Part shown: positions 35,305 to 45,097 of the stretch, one piece after another
Numbering within the stretch: position 1 is the stretch's first letter
How the letters are laid out: each line of letters begins with the position of its first letter
Assembly: GCA_965261475.1 (NCBI GenBank)
Contig: OZ253454.1
Span: 868,001-932,000, forward strand
Direction of reading: 5' to 3'
Source: G965261475 sp965261475 [NCBI: bacterium]
GTDB taxonomy: Bacteria; SAR324; XYD2-FULL-50-16
DNA length: 64,000 nucleotides
The notes under the pieces: model-generated
What the model saw: only the letters and a program-made list of their open reading frames with translations
Told to the model about the DNA's origin: nothing
The model's database searches: none
Made by a program: the position numbers and the translations under genes

Positions 35305-35910
35305 CTAATAAGGATGAGGTGCTAAAATAAATAAATAAACTACCGTAAAAATAATAATCCAAATTACATCTACAAAGTGCCAATAAAGACCAATAGTTTC
35401 TAATACTACAGAATGTTTTTTGGAGTTAATTTTACCTGCACAAGACCATAGTCCAAAACCTAAGAGTAAAATAACGCCTACTAGCACATGAGCGCCATGG
35501 GTTCCAGTGAGAGTAAAAAAAGAGGAGCTATAAATGCTATGTTTAAACCCAAAGCCTGTCAAATAAAATTCTGTAAACTCATATGCCTGAAAACTTAAAA
35601 ATACGATACCCAAAAAAGCTGTAATAAAGCACCACTTTCTAAAACGAGGTAAATTATTATCTTGTAGAGCTGACAAGGCTAAGACCATAGACAAAGAGCT
35701 CATAAGCAAAACAAAGGTACTAGTAGAAGTCACTAAAATATTCAAAATTTCTATAGGTTTTAGTAAACCGGGCTGCGTGCTACGAATAATTCTGCTAGCA
35801 GATAAAATATAATTGATAATCAAAATCATAAATAGCATGCACTCTGAGCAAATCACAACCCACATACCCAATTTACGACTATCAATACCAGTGCTAGGAA
35901 TATAACTCAT
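35305..35910 (-). CDS. ctaE: Cytochrome c oxidase subunit III
   Basis: A 201-residue subunit III with five predicted helices. GMWVVICSECMLF, the TGTHGAHVLVGVILL block and the YWHFVDVIWIIIFTVVYL end are characteristic of the caa3/bo3 class. It lies between ctaD (3-base gap) and ctaF (5-base gap). Confidence 0.95.
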   Translation of the reverse strand: MSYIPSTGIDSRKLGMWVVICSECMLFMILIINYILSASRIIRSTQPGLLKPIEILNILVTSTSTFVLLMSSLSMVLALSALQDNNLPRFRKWCFITAFLGIVFLSFQAYEFTEFYLTGFGFKHSIYSSSFFTLTGTHGAHVLVGVILLLGFGLWSCAGKINSKKHSVVLETIGLYWHFVDVIWIIIFTVVYLFILAPHPY

Positions 35911-35913
35911 TTT

Positions 35914-37725
35914 TTATTCTGTAGGCTCTAACGCCCAAAGGAAACTCAAAAATATTAAAATAATAAAACCAGCTGCCATCAAGGATATTCCAAGAGGAGA
36001 AAATCCTTTAGCAGAATAAATCAAAACCCCAATAGGTACCAAAATTAAAGACAAAGCAGAAAATAATGGATACCAAGAAGAAGGTGGTAGATGTACTTTT
36101 TCGCTACCTACTAATTTTTCAATAGCCTTGACTCCTAGAGTTTCTTTTTTATGCCAAAAATCATCAATGGCTTTTACTTCTGGCAGTTTGTAAAAATTAA
36201 ACTCTGGTGGTGGCGAAGAGATAGACCATTCTAGAGTTCTAGCATTCCAAGGATCAGCTGGAGAATTTTTCTTGCCAAACAAAGTTTTGAGTAAATTATA
36301 GAAAAAAAGTACAAAAGCTACCGCTTGTATATAAGCGCCAATAGTGGCTACTTGATTCCAAAATGTCCACCCGTATTCTGCACCATAGGTAAAAATTCTT
36401 CTAGGCATACCTTCTACCCCTACAAAATGCATAGACATAAAAGTTAAATTTTGCCCTACCAAGAGAATAAAAAATTGAATTATCGCAATTTTTTCATTCA
36501 TAATCTTACCAAACATTTTTGGCAACCAATAGTGAATAGCAGCCATTAGACCCATAATAGAGCCACCTATTAGAACATAATGAAAATGACCTACTACAAA
36601 ATAGGTATCTTGGTGCTGTAAATCTATAGGAATAGAAGCGTGCTGCACCCCCGTAATACCTCCAATGGTAAACATCAAAATAAAACCAATAGCGTAAAGA
36701 AAGGAGGAGGTCACTCTAATAGACCCACCCCACATAGTAAATAGCCAATTAAAAATTTTTATACCTGTAGGAATAGCAATCAACATCGTAACAACAGCAA
36801 AAGCAGCATTTGCCCATTTGCCCATACCAACAGAAAACATATGATGCGCCCAAACTCCAAATCCTAAAAATCCAAGGATGCAAACAGAAAGCACCATGAT
36901 AGGATATCCAAAAATAGATTTTCGAGATTGAGTGGCTAAAACCTCAGAAACATATCCCATAGGTGGTAAAATTAAAATATAAACTTCTGGGTGTCCAAAA
37001 ACCCAAAAAAGATGCTCCCATAACACTACATCACCACCTCCTGTTGGACTATAAAACGAACTACCAAAAACACGATCAAACATCAATAACGCCAAGGCTA
37101 CGGTAATCACAGGAAAAGACATAATAATCAATACCTGAGTAACCAAGACAGTCCAAATAAACATTGGCATACGCATAAAGCCCATTCCTTTAGTACGCAT
37201 GTTAATAATAGTTACAAAAAAATTAAAAGAAGCAACTAATGTTGAGAGCCCTAGAATTTGTAAAGAAAGTAGCCAAATATCCATGCTTACACTAGGTAAA
37301 TAATCTTTAGTAGAGAGGTTAGCATAACCAAACCAACCTCCATCTGGTACACCGTTTGGAATAAAAAAAGACGAATGCAAAAACAATCCTCCTGCGAGAA
37401 AGACCCAGTAGGTAAAAGCATTTAATCTAGGAAAAGCTACATCCCTTGCCCCAATTTGTAGCGGCATAATAAAATTAAAAAAAGCAGCATTCAAAGGCAT
37501 AACGACTAAAAAAATCATCGTTGTACCGTGCATAGTAAAAGTTTTATTAAAGTTCATTCCTACTAAAAAATTATTATCAGGAACAAAAAGCTGCGTACGA
37601 ATAGCTAATGCTTCTACTCCGCCAATTACCAAAAATAACAAAGCCGAAAAAAAATAGAGCAGACCTATTTTTTTGTGATCTACTGTAGTTAACCACCCTG
37701 CTAAAAAACTACTTATTTTTTTCAT
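35914..37725 (-). CDS. ctaD: Cytochrome c oxidase subunit I
   Basis: A 603-residue catalytic subunit of the proton-pumping oxidase. Heme and copper ligands are present: FTMHGTTMIF, WEHLFWVFGHPEVYILILPP (with the Glu of the D channel and the Cu-B His-Tyr pair), and VVGHFHYVLIGG. At least twelve helices are predicted. The ctaC stop overlaps its start by 4 bases. Confidence 0.98.
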   Translation of the reverse strand: MKKISSFLAGWLTTVDHKKIGLLYFFSALLFLVIGGVEALAIRTQLFVPDNNFLVGMNFNKTFTMHGTTMIFLVVMPLNAAFFNFIMPLQIGARDVAFPRLNAFTYWVFLAGGLFLHSSFFIPNGVPDGGWFGYANLSTKDYLPSVSMDIWLLSLQILGLSTLVASFNFFVTIINMRTKGMGFMRMPMFIWTVLVTQVLIIMSFPVITVALALLMFDRVFGSSFYSPTGGGDVVLWEHLFWVFGHPEVYILILPPMGYVSEVLATQSRKSIFGYPIMVLSVCILGFLGFGVWAHHMFSVGMGKWANAAFAVVTMLIAIPTGIKIFNWLFTMWGGSIRVTSSFLYAIGFILMFTIGGITGVQHASIPIDLQHQDTYFVVGHFHYVLIGGSIMGLMAAIHYWLPKMFGKIMNEKIAIIQFFILLVGQNLTFMSMHFVGVEGMPRRIFTYGAEYGWTFWNQVATIGAYIQAVAFVLFFYNLLKTLFGKKNSPADPWNARTLEWSISSPPPEFNFYKLPEVKAIDDFWHKKETLGVKAIEKLVGSEKVHLPPSSWYPLFSALSLILVPIGVLIYSAKGFSPLGISLMAAGFIILIFLSFLWALEPTE

Positions 37726-39158
37726 TTGATTATTAATGTTTCTTTTTTAGGAGCATCAGAATACTCTACTGTAAGTAAAAATTCTACAATATCTTCTATT
37801 TGCTGCTTGGTATAAATATTTTCATAAACTGGCATTCTAGCTACTACCGTGCCTCTAATCTCTGGTTTGACACTAGGTGGATTTTGTATCCACTTTACTA
37901 AAGTTTCTCTATTGTTGAGTTTAATACCAGATAGAATTCTTTTCTTTAGAGCAATATTAGTCAAATCTGGAGCTATTGTCTTTAAATAGCCTTCATAATA
38001 TCTAGGCTTGAGAGGAGCTTTAGGTTTTGATTTATAAATATCAAAATGCCCATCTAATTCTTCTTTTGGTGTTTGTTTCCATTGTTTAATTGCACTATCA
38101 TAATCTTGTTGTTGTTTAAAATAATCCAACAAAGCTATCTCAAACTTCTGCCTACGAGGCACAAAATCCCTTATTCCTGACATAGTATGACAGGCAACGC
38201 AACTAGTCATTAAATCTTTTCCTCTTTGAGCAGCAGTAGAAACGGCTATAGGCTCTCCTTTGCCCCAAGCCAACCAATCTTGAAATTCCTGAGCACTCAC
38301 CCCTACTAAATTCAATCTCATTAGGGCATGAGAGGCTCCGCAGTATTCTACGCAATGTCCAAAAAAATAACCCTTTTCTTCAAAAACAAAAGTGATCTTG
38401 GTATCAACTCCCGGGTTTGCGTCTATCTTGCCGCCTAGTCGTGGCGCCCAAAAAGAATGAATAACATCCTCAGAGTTAACTTGAAAGAGAATAGGAGTAT
38501 TGATTGGAAACCTAGCCTCACCAGCTACTGCTTTGTGTATAGGGGTAAATTTTTCTTTTCCACCTACTAGTTCATACATACCTAGATATTCGAATTCCCA
38601 CCACCACTGATGACCTATGACATTAACTTTAAGATATTTATTGTAAATTTGATCAGCTTCCTTATCAAACTTATAAACAATTTGTTCTTTGTTTTGAAAG
38701 CTAGGAAAATCTTCTATTTTAAAAATTATACGAATAGTAGGAATAGCTATAACAATAATGATGATAGTAGGAATTAAAAACAAAAAAAATTCGAGAATCA
38801 AGTGTTTATTAGAATGACTTTCTTTAAGATTACCTTGTATTCTAGCTACTTCTAGCAAATTTGATTTTTCTTGCATTTTAGGCAAAGAATTTTTCTTTTC
38901 GCGAAAACTAATAATAATAACGAAGAAAATTCCTGCTACCACAACAAAAATCCCTATCCCTATCCAAGTAGTCAAAGCATAAAGCTCATTTATCTCTCTT
39001 CCTAGTGCATTAACTGGAGCAATGGTAGTCATTTCTGACTTTCCCATTTTAAAAAACTTGATGATAGGATCAGTATTTTTATAAGTTTCGCTATCTTGTG
39101 CTAAAACACTTAAAGTGCTAAGTAAACTAAAAAACAACAAGGCAAAAAAATTTTTCAT
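37722..39158 (-). CDS. ctaC: Cytochrome c oxidase subunit II with fused cytochrome c (caa3 type)
   Basis: A 478-residue subunit II. After a signal peptide (about 1-20) come two helices (about 62-85 and 120-148). The CuA domain has ligands H234, C269, C273, H277 and M280 (FGHCVEYCGASHALM). A C-terminal class I cytochrome c domain has CVACH (320-324) and a late methionine region (RMPVYENI). The fused heme makes this a caa3-type enzyme that can accept electrons without a separate carrier. Heme attachment would need the cytochrome c maturation system; ccmF is in the same run. Confidence 0.97.
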   Translation of the reverse strand: MKNFFALLFFSLLSTLSVLAQDSETYKNTDPIIKFFKMGKSEMTTIAPVNALGREINELYALTTWIGIGIFVVVAGIFFVIIISFREKKNSLPKMQEKSNLLEVARIQGNLKESHSNKHLILEFFLFLIPTIIIIVIAIPTIRIIFKIEDFPSFQNKEQIVYKFDKEADQIYNKYLKVNVIGHQWWWEFEYLGMYELVGGKEKFTPIHKAVAGEARFPINTPILFQVNSEDVIHSFWAPRLGGKIDANPGVDTKITFVFEEKGYFFGHCVEYCGASHALMRLNLVGVSAQEFQDWLAWGKGEPIAVSTAAQRGKDLMTSCVACHTMSGIRDFVPRRQKFEIALLDYFKQQQDYDSAIKQWKQTPKEELDGHFDIYKSKPKAPLKPRYYEGYLKTIAPDLTNIALKKRILSGIKLNNRETLVKWIQNPPSVKPEIRGTVVARMPVYENIYTKQQIEDIVEFLLTVEYSDAPKKETLIIK

Positions 39159-39175
39159 AAACCCTAGCTAAATCG

Positions 39176-40063
39176 TCAATAAACTATGTAGTATTTCGGT
39201 ATAATAAAGAATAACAGAATAAAAGGCAAATAAAATAACGAGAATAAAAATATTTTTTTTGCGTATTTATTCTTTTTTCCTACTATAAAACCTACCATTA
39301 AATATAGGAAATAGAGACTCAAAACAAGCGAGAGACAAAATACTAGTAAATTTTTGCTGTAGATATAAGTATACACCACTATCGCTAATAAGATTAAGCC
39401 ATGTAATAAAATAACCCAAGCAGTCCAGACTCCTCGTTTGTCAACAACCACTAGCATTTTTAAATCTGCCAATTTATAATCTTCCTTGTACTTCCAAGCT
39501 AGTGACAAAAAATGCGGGATTTGCCAAAAATACAAAATCCAAAAAGTTGCCCAAATAGTAAAATCAGGAGTTTGTTGGTTAGAATTCGTCGCATAAAATC
39601 CAATAAAGATAGGTAAAGCTCCCGGTAAAGCACCCACCCAAGTATTGATGAGAGAGATTTTTTTTAAAGGAGTATAGACTAAAACATAAAGAAATACAGT
39701 AGCACTAGATAACATGGCAGATATTTTATCTACAGCAAGTAAAAAAACTAATCCACACAATAGGCAAATAGTCGCGACCATAAGTGCAGTTTGAGGTTTG
39801 ATTCTTTGAGTAGGTAGAGGTCTATGCTTTGTACGCTCCATGATAGCGTCGCTTTTTCTTTCCAAAAATTGATTGAAAATATGAGCGGCTGAAGCACTCA
39901 AAAAAATACCACAAGCAAGAAAAAATACATCAAAAACAATAATCTCAGTTGCAGCAAGAGCGTAGCCTATCAATGAAGTAAAAACTACCATCAGTACGAG
40001 GTTCAGCTTACCTATCACAACCCAGGGATTGTTGTTGTTAAAAAAACTTAATCTCATTATCAA
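39176..40063 (-). CDS. ctaB: Protoheme IX farnesyltransferase (heme O synthase)
   Basis: A 295-residue UbiA-family membrane enzyme that farnesylates heme B for the oxidase. The prenyl-diphosphate site NQFLERKSDAIMERTKHRPLP (split here as NQFLERKSDAIM and ERTKHRP) and the second LSLAWKYKEDYKLADLKML loop are present, with seven to nine helices. It lies 17 bases upstream of ctaC. ctaA, which would make heme A, is not in the window. Confidence 0.96.
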   Translation of the reverse strand: MIMRLSFFNNNNPWVVIGKLNLVLMVVFTSLIGYALAATEIIVFDVFFLACGIFLSASAAHIFNQFLERKSDAIMERTKHRPLPTQRIKPQTALMVATICLLCGLVFLLAVDKISAMLSSATVFLYVLVYTPLKKISLINTWVGALPGALPIFIGFYATNSNQQTPDFTIWATFWILYFWQIPHFLSLAWKYKEDYKLADLKMLVVVDKRGVWTAWVILLHGLILLAIVVYTYIYSKNLLVFCLSLVLSLYFLYLMVGFIVGKKNKYAKKIFLFSLFYLPFILLFFIIPKYYIVY

Positions 40064-40076
40064 TTATTTTTAAAAA

Positions 40077-41417
40077 TTATTTTTTAGTAGGTAGGGAGCG
40101 GAATATTTTTTCGTTATTACGCAAAATAAGTAGCAATGCTTGAGTTTTTTTAGTATTCGTAATTGCACCAGAAAAATCTAAAATATTCCTCATTTTGATA
40201 GCATTAACCTCTAAAATTACATCTCCTACTCTGAGATCATTTTGCTCTGCTAAGCCACCTTTTTCTATTCTTTGAATAAATAAACCACCTTCTGTTTTTT
40301 TAATCCCTCTTCTATTCCTAATTTGTCTTGTTAGAGGAGTAAGTAATACTCCGTATGCCCCTGAGTCGGTATTAAACTTCACAGAATTTAAATCTTGAGG
40401 GGTAGAAACAATTTTTACTTTTTTGAGTATCAATTTACCAGACCTATAGACTTGCACAGCTACAGTAGTATTGACTTTGGTTTCAGCTACATTTTGCTGT
40501 AATTCTGAAGTTTTGGTAATAATATGACCGTTATATTTTACAATCACATCTCCTCTTTGCAAACCAGCATTTTCTGCGGGAGATTTAATTTGTACGCCAG
40601 TAATAGCAACGCCTTTTTTTCCTTTAGGAAGCTGAAAATTACTTGATAATTCTGCAGTTACATTTTGAATACCAACTCCTAGCCAACCTCTACTAATCTC
40701 ACCATGTTCTTTGAGCTCTTCCATTATTTTAACAGCAAGGTTAGAGGGAATGGCAAAGCCTAATCCTTGTCCTTGCGCAGAAATTGCGGTGTTAATACCA
40801 ATTACTTCTCCGTTGATATTAAATAAAGGTCCTCCTGAATTCCCTTGATTGATAGCAGCATCTGTTTGCAAGAAAGTTCCATAAGCCGTCCCTCTAAAAA
40901 TATCTCTATTTTTTGCACTTAAAATACCTGCTGTAACCGTAAAATCTAAACCTATTGGATTGCCAATTGCTACGACCCAGTCACCAATCTCTAATTTATC
41001 AGAATCACCAAACCTCACAAAAGGAGCATTCCGAATCTCGATTTTAATCAAAGCTAAGTCTGTCCTAGCATCTGAGCCAATCAGCTTCGCGGGGTAAGCT
41101 ACCTCATTAAATAAAATAACCTCTAGGCTGTCAGCTCCCTCAATCACATGGTTATTAGTTAAAATATAACCGTCTTTACTCACAAAAAAACCAGAGCCAG
41201 AAGCAACCTGTGTCCTTTTTTGAGGCAGTATAGGGGTTTGAAACAAATCATCAAAAATGCTTAAATTCCTATCTGCCCTAGTAAAAGTATTAAAAACATG
41301 GACTATTTTATTTTTTTCGTTTTTAACGATACCAGAAAAAGAACTAGGAAAAGTTGCAAAAGCACTAGTAGTAGTAACTACTAGCAGTAGTGTTAGTATA
41401 ATATATTTTTTTTTCAT
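40077..41417 (-). CDS. degP: Periplasmic serine protease DegP/HtrA
   Basis: A 446-residue trypsin-like protease and chaperone with a signal peptide (about 1-21, ending SAFA). The catalytic triad is H90 (TNNHVIEGAD), D120 (DARTDLALIKI) and S194 (GNSGGPLF). Two PDZ domains follow, at about 245-340 and 360-440. It is placed between lepB (7-base gap) and ctaB (13-base gap), which suggests that exported-protein quality control is co-expressed with oxidase assembly here. DegQ or DegS-like roles are possible, but two PDZ domains favour DegP/DegQ. Confidence 0.95.
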   Translation of the reverse strand: MKKKYIILTLLLVVTTTSAFATFPSSFSGIVKNEKNKIVHVFNTFTRADRNLSIFDDLFQTPILPQKRTQVASGSGFFVSKDGYILTNNHVIEGADSLEVILFNEVAYPAKLIGSDARTDLALIKIEIRNAPFVRFGDSDKLEIGDWVVAIGNPIGLDFTVTAGILSAKNRDIFRGTAYGTFLQTDAAINQGNSGGPLFNINGEVIGINTAISAQGQGLGFAIPSNLAVKIMEELKEHGEISRGWLGVGIQNVTAELSSNFQLPKGKKGVAITGVQIKSPAENAGLQRGDVIVKYNGHIITKTSELQQNVAETKVNTTVAVQVYRSGKLILKKVKIVSTPQDLNSVKFNTDSGAYGVLLTPLTRQIRNRRGIKKTEGGLFIQRIEKGGLAEQNDLRVGDVILEVNAIKMRNILDFSGAITNTKKTQALLLILRNNEKIFRSLPTKK

Positions 41418-41424
41418 AATTTGC

Positions 41425-42072
41425 TTAGCGAAGTATTTGACCTATACGATATAAATTGTAACCAGAAAAAAAACCTTTTTCTGAATTATGAGACCAAAAC
41501 ACAAACCAACCTTTGCCACGAATAGTGTTTTCGTCCACATATCCCCAGTAACGACTATCTTGAGAATTCCTTCTATTATCTCCCATCATAAAATACTTCC
41601 CTTGAGGTATAATCATAGACGGTAAATCCTGTCCTTTTGGTAAAAAGTTATCTAAGAATTTATAATCTTCTACTAACTCACTACCATTAATATATACAAT
41701 TTCATCTTTAATTTCCAATCTATCTCCTGGTAATCCAATAACTCTCTTAATAAATTTAACTGCAGGCTCTAAAGGATAAGGAAAAATTGCTATATCGTGC
41801 CGCTTAATAGGCGATGTGAAAAATTTTTTTTCGGTAAAAGGAATAACATAGCCGTAGGAGTGCATATTTGCAAATAAAAAATCTCCTTTCTCAATAGTAT
41901 GAATCATAGAGCCAGTAGGGACCCGGTAGGGAGAAAAAAACCAAGTACGAAAAATAGAAACAACAATTAACGCAAATAAAATAGCGTCTATCCACTCTAG
42001 GAGTCCTTGGTGTTTGATGAGTCTATCAATTCTTAAAAATCTAACTATATGTAACTTTTTGATTTTTTTCAT
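41425..42072 (-). CDS. lepB: Signal peptidase I
   Basis: A 215-residue inner-membrane signal peptidase. One N-terminal helix (about 28-46) precedes the catalytic serine S55 in VPTGSMIHT and the base lysine K109 in VKFIKRVIGLPGD, followed by MMGDNRRNSQDSRYWG. Its start lies 32 bases inside the ccmF end in another frame; the next in-frame ATG would remove the membrane anchor, so the overlap appears real. Confidence 0.96.
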   Translation of the reverse strand: MKKIKKLHIVRFLRIDRLIKHQGLLEWIDAILFALIVVSIFRTWFFSPYRVPTGSMIHTIEKGDFLFANMHSYGYVIPFTEKKFFTSPIKRHDIAIFPYPLEPAVKFIKRVIGLPGDRLEIKDEIVYINGSELVEDYKFLDNFLPKGQDLPSMIIPQGKYFMMGDNRRNSQDSRYWGYVDENTIRGKGWFVFWSHNSEKGFFSGYNLYRIGQILR

Positions 42073-44020
42073 GTGTAAATTTATAGCGAAAATAAGGTGA
42101 TTGATAGGAAAAACAAAGCAAGATGCCTATGATAAAAAAAACCAAACTCAAAGGGACAAAAATAACCAAGGGGTTGATGTATAGGGTAACGCTCGCAGAG
42201 TCATCAGAATTGATAGACGCTAAACTAATATAAAAATCTTCGCTCCAAAAACGCAAAATAGCCGCTTCTGTAGTTGGCTCATCAGAAGTAAGATAAAAAG
42301 CTTTAGCAGGCTTTAAAGCTTGGATAAATTTACCATTTTTAAAAATTTGAAAATAGGCTATATGTTGCCTAGCGTTACGAACCTTCTCAAAACTATTACC
42401 AGTATAGGTAACCTTGTAGTCTCCAAACTCCAAGCTTTGGTTAACTTGAAAAGTTAAACTCTGCTCCTTGCCGAAAAAATTACCTAAAATTCCAAATAAA
42501 CACACAACTATTCCTAAATGAATAAGCATAGCGCCAATTGATCTTCTGTTAATAAATTTTTTTTTACCCTGCTCTTTCCTAGTTTTCCATCTCACTCTTT
42601 CTGTAATATAGATTTTGTAAAGCTCTAATAAAATGCAATGAGCTGCAAAGTAGATAGAGCCCGCTAAAAGTATAAATTCTACTCTGTGGCTCAAAAATAA
42701 CCCGCAAAAAATCATCAGCACTACAGACATCAAAGCTGGCAGCCATAAATTATTCCTAATTTTTGTGATATTGGCTTTATTCCAAGCTAAAAACGGAGTA
42801 GCTCCCATCAAAATCATCAGTAAAATTACAATAGGTAGGCTAATTTGCTCAAAAAATGGAGCACCTACAGAAACTTTGCGACTAGCAATAGCTTCTGCAA
42901 CCAAAGGAAAAATAGTACCATAAAAAATTGCAAAAATTAAACCAACAAATAAAATATTGTTTACTAAAAAAGAATTTTCTTTACAAAAAAGGCTAATTAT
43001 TTTGTTGTTGTTCTCTATCAAAGGTAAGCGGTAAAATAATAGTCCAAAACAAATCAAAGCCGTCACGGTTGCAAAAACCAAAAAAGCAGGTCCTATGTTA
43101 GATTGAGCAAAAGCGTGCACTGAGTTTAATACTCCAGAGCGAGTAATAAAAGTGCCTATAATAGTCAATAAAAAAGTAGTAATTATTAAAACATAATTCC
43201 AAATTTTTAAACAATCACGCTTTTCTTGCACCATAGCAGAGTGCAAAAAAGCCGTCGCACCAAGCCAGGGCAGCAAAGAAGAATTTTCCACCGGGTCCCA
43301 CGCCCAGTAGCCTCCCCATCCTAGCTCGTAATAAGCCCACTGTCCGCCAATCATCATTCCTAGGCTCAAAAATAACCAAGCAATCAAAATCCATCTTCTA
43401 CTAATTTGGATCCAATCATTATCCATTTTTTTAGCAAGCAAAGAGCCCATAGCAAAAGCAAAGGGAATACTCAAACCAATAAAACCTAGATAGAGTAGAG
43501 GAGGATGAATAATCATAGCTACATCTTGCAAGACCGGATTGAGCCCTAAGCCTTCGCTAGGAATAGGATAAGCCCTAGCTAGGGGGTTACTCCAGCCAAT
43601 AAGTAAAAAAAGCAAAAACGCCAAAATAAAATTGAGAAAAACCATACTATAGGGTACCAGATAGCAATATTTTTGAGCGTAGGAAAACACAAGAAGTAGG
43701 CTATAAGAAGCTAGAAGTAAAACCCAAAGGAGCAAAGAGCCGTCCATTCCTCCCCAAACCGCAGTAATTTTATAAAAAAAAGGTAAATCGCTACTAGAGT
43801 TATTAGCTACGAATTTGACAGAAAAATCATTTGTAATGAAAGCATAGCTCAAAGATAAATAAGCGCCTGCTACCAAAATCCACAAACCTACTACAGCGCG
43901 CCTGACACTAACTATCAGATTTAAAGATGAGGTAGCTACTCCTAGCAACGAGCCAACAACAGCATAAATACTCAAACAAAATGCTAAAATCAAGCAATAA
44001 TAACCTAGATCTACAACCAT
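42041..44020 (-). CDS. ccmF: Cytochrome c-type biogenesis protein CcmF
   Basis: A 659-residue membrane protein of the heme-handling family, part of the CcmF/CcmH heme lyase that attaches heme to CXXCH proteins such as CtaC. The tryptophan-rich heme-binding segment WAYYELGWGGYWAWDPVEN (about 228-246) is complete, with about fifteen helices. It is the first gene of the run leading to the oxidase. The other ccm genes (ccmA, B, C, E, G, H) are absent here. Upstream lies the repeat-rich spacer of the barrel array. Confidence 0.96.
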   Translation of the reverse strand: MVVDLGYYCLILAFCLSIYAVVGSLLGVATSSLNLIVSVRRAVVGLWILVAGAYLSLSYAFITNDFSVKFVANNSSSDLPFFYKITAVWGGMDGSLLLWVLLLASYSLLLVFSYAQKYCYLVPYSMVFLNFILAFLLFLLIGWSNPLARAYPIPSEGLGLNPVLQDVAMIIHPPLLYLGFIGLSIPFAFAMGSLLAKKMDNDWIQISRRWILIAWLFLSLGMMIGGQWAYYELGWGGYWAWDPVENSSLLPWLGATAFLHSAMVQEKRDCLKIWNYVLIITTFLLTIIGTFITRSGVLNSVHAFAQSNIGPAFLVFATVTALICFGLLFYRLPLIENNNKIISLFCKENSFLVNNILFVGLIFAIFYGTIFPLVAEAIASRKVSVGAPFFEQISLPIVILLMILMGATPFLAWNKANITKIRNNLWLPALMSVVLMIFCGLFLSHRVEFILLAGSIYFAAHCILLELYKIYITERVRWKTRKEQGKKKFINRRSIGAMLIHLGIVVCLFGILGNFFGKEQSLTFQVNQSLEFGDYKVTYTGNSFEKVRNARQHIAYFQIFKNGKFIQALKPAKAFYLTSDEPTTEAAILRFWSEDFYISLASINSDDSASVTLYINPLVIFVPLSLVFFIIGILLCFSYQSPYFRYKFTHEKNQKVTYS

Positions 44021-44381
44021 TTACAGAAAACAAAAACGATAAGAAAAGCACAACCTATCATTGCTGATACTAGCACAAAATAACAAAAAAGCAACAACAA
44101 AACTTCTAGAGCTAGAGCCTGCAGACATTCAAATAAAAGATGAGACTGCTAGCTTACTGGTGATGATTTTATGCTAGCTAGGTTGAGATATTGCAGCAAA
44201 AGACAAGAGAGCTATGAAACTGCTAGCTTACTGGTGATGATTTTATGATAGCTAGGTAAAATATTGCAACAAAAGACAAAAGGGGCTAGAAGTAGCACAT
44301 CTTGCTAGATTGTGCCACCTCGCCAGCCTGAGCGGACAACTACCGGCTAGAGCCTAGCGTATATCGCAAGTTTAATTGCGA
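44021..44381. repeat. Repeat-rich spacer downstream of barrel copy 1
   Basis: No gene is seen. A unit of about 74 bases is tandemly repeated (about 44145-44218 and 44219-44292), both with TGCTAGCTTACTGGTGATGA. The stretch from about 44198 to 44360 recurs almost unchanged at about 45367-45530 and 46560-46722 behind barrel copies 2 and 3. At 44339-44360 there is a vestigial barrel-gene 3' end (ACTACC-GCTAGAGCCTAGCGT), followed 20 bases later by the real gene end. Confidence 0.8.
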
Positions 44382-45077
44382 CTACCAGTTATAGCCTAGC
44401 GTAAGGCTTGTTCTGGTAAGACCGAAATTACCTTTTGTATCAGATAAGGGTATATCAAATGCCCCTACTTTCAGTGTACCGCCTTTAATTTTAATCTCAG
44501 CATCAGAGTCGCGGTAATCAAAACCTAGGGCAAAGCCATTCTCAAAAACACGCCTAGCACCAAAACCGAAATAGGTGCCGCTATCAGATCCTGACAAATC
44601 TAATGTGCCAGAACCCAAAACACTGCCAACTTTGACTTCATAATTGGCACTCACTAGAGCCAAACCTGCACCTGCATAAAAATCTACAACCTGCGATAAA
44701 TCCTCCAAATAATAACGAGCACCTAAAGCCGTCTCGCTAACTCTTAGAATCTCTTCACCCTCTATGCCAGGAATAACTGTCGTAATTTTTACTCCTCCCG
44801 AGAAATAATCTAGCGCGAGCCTGAGTGGATGATCACTGAGCGCAATATCAAACATCAAACCGCGAGTATTTTGAGTATTAAAATCACCTCTACCTGAGAG
44901 CTTGCCCTCAGCACTGCCAGCAGCAAAAGAAAGCGTTTTATTCCTAGCAGAATACTCCTGTGCCAAACATAAGGAGAGCCCACTAGCAAGTAGCAACAAG
45001 CCTACAAAGAGAGCCTTGAGCCTATACGAGTAGTAGTGGAAAAAGGTAGGGGGGGGGTAATTGCAGCAAACAAACAA
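44382..45077 (-). CDS. Outer-membrane beta-barrel protein, array copy 1 (likely OFF)
   Basis: About 230 residues. After a signal-peptide core (RLKALFVGLLLLASGLSLCLAQ) comes a small beta-barrel of about eight strands with RYYLEDLSQVVDFYAGAG, FGFGARRVFENG and GFDYRDSD, ending in the Bam-type aromatic signal LTLGYNW. The continuous frame starts only at a TTG (45077). The conserved ATG seen in copies 4 and 5 is at 45097 (MKTTNIGCLFAAIT), but a run of nine C in the coding strand (45049-45057) puts it out of frame; ten would join it. It resembles OmpW or opacity-type barrels in size, but no family is firmly recognised. Confidence 0.75.
   Translation of the reverse strand: MFVCCNYPPPTFFHYYSYRLKALFVGLLLLASGLSLCLAQEYSARNKTLSFAAGSAEGKLSGRGDFNTQNTRGLMFDIALSDHPLRLALDYFSGGVKITTVIPGIEGEEILRVSETALGARYYLEDLSQVVDFYAGAGLALVSANYEVKVGSVLGSGTLDLSGSDSGTYFGFGARRVFENGFALGFDYRDSDAEIKIKGGTLKVGAFDIPLSDTKGNFGLTRTSLTLGYNW
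45049..45057 (-). repeat. Poly-C (9) tract at the 5' end of barrel copy 1
   Basis: Nine G on the given strand, nine C in the coding strand, between the ATG at 45097 and the signal-peptide core. The frame opens if the tract has 10 (or 7, 13) C. G or C runs of this length are exceptional in this AT-rich sequence. Confidence 0.9.
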
Positions 45078-45097
45078 CCAATATTTGTAGTTTTCAT

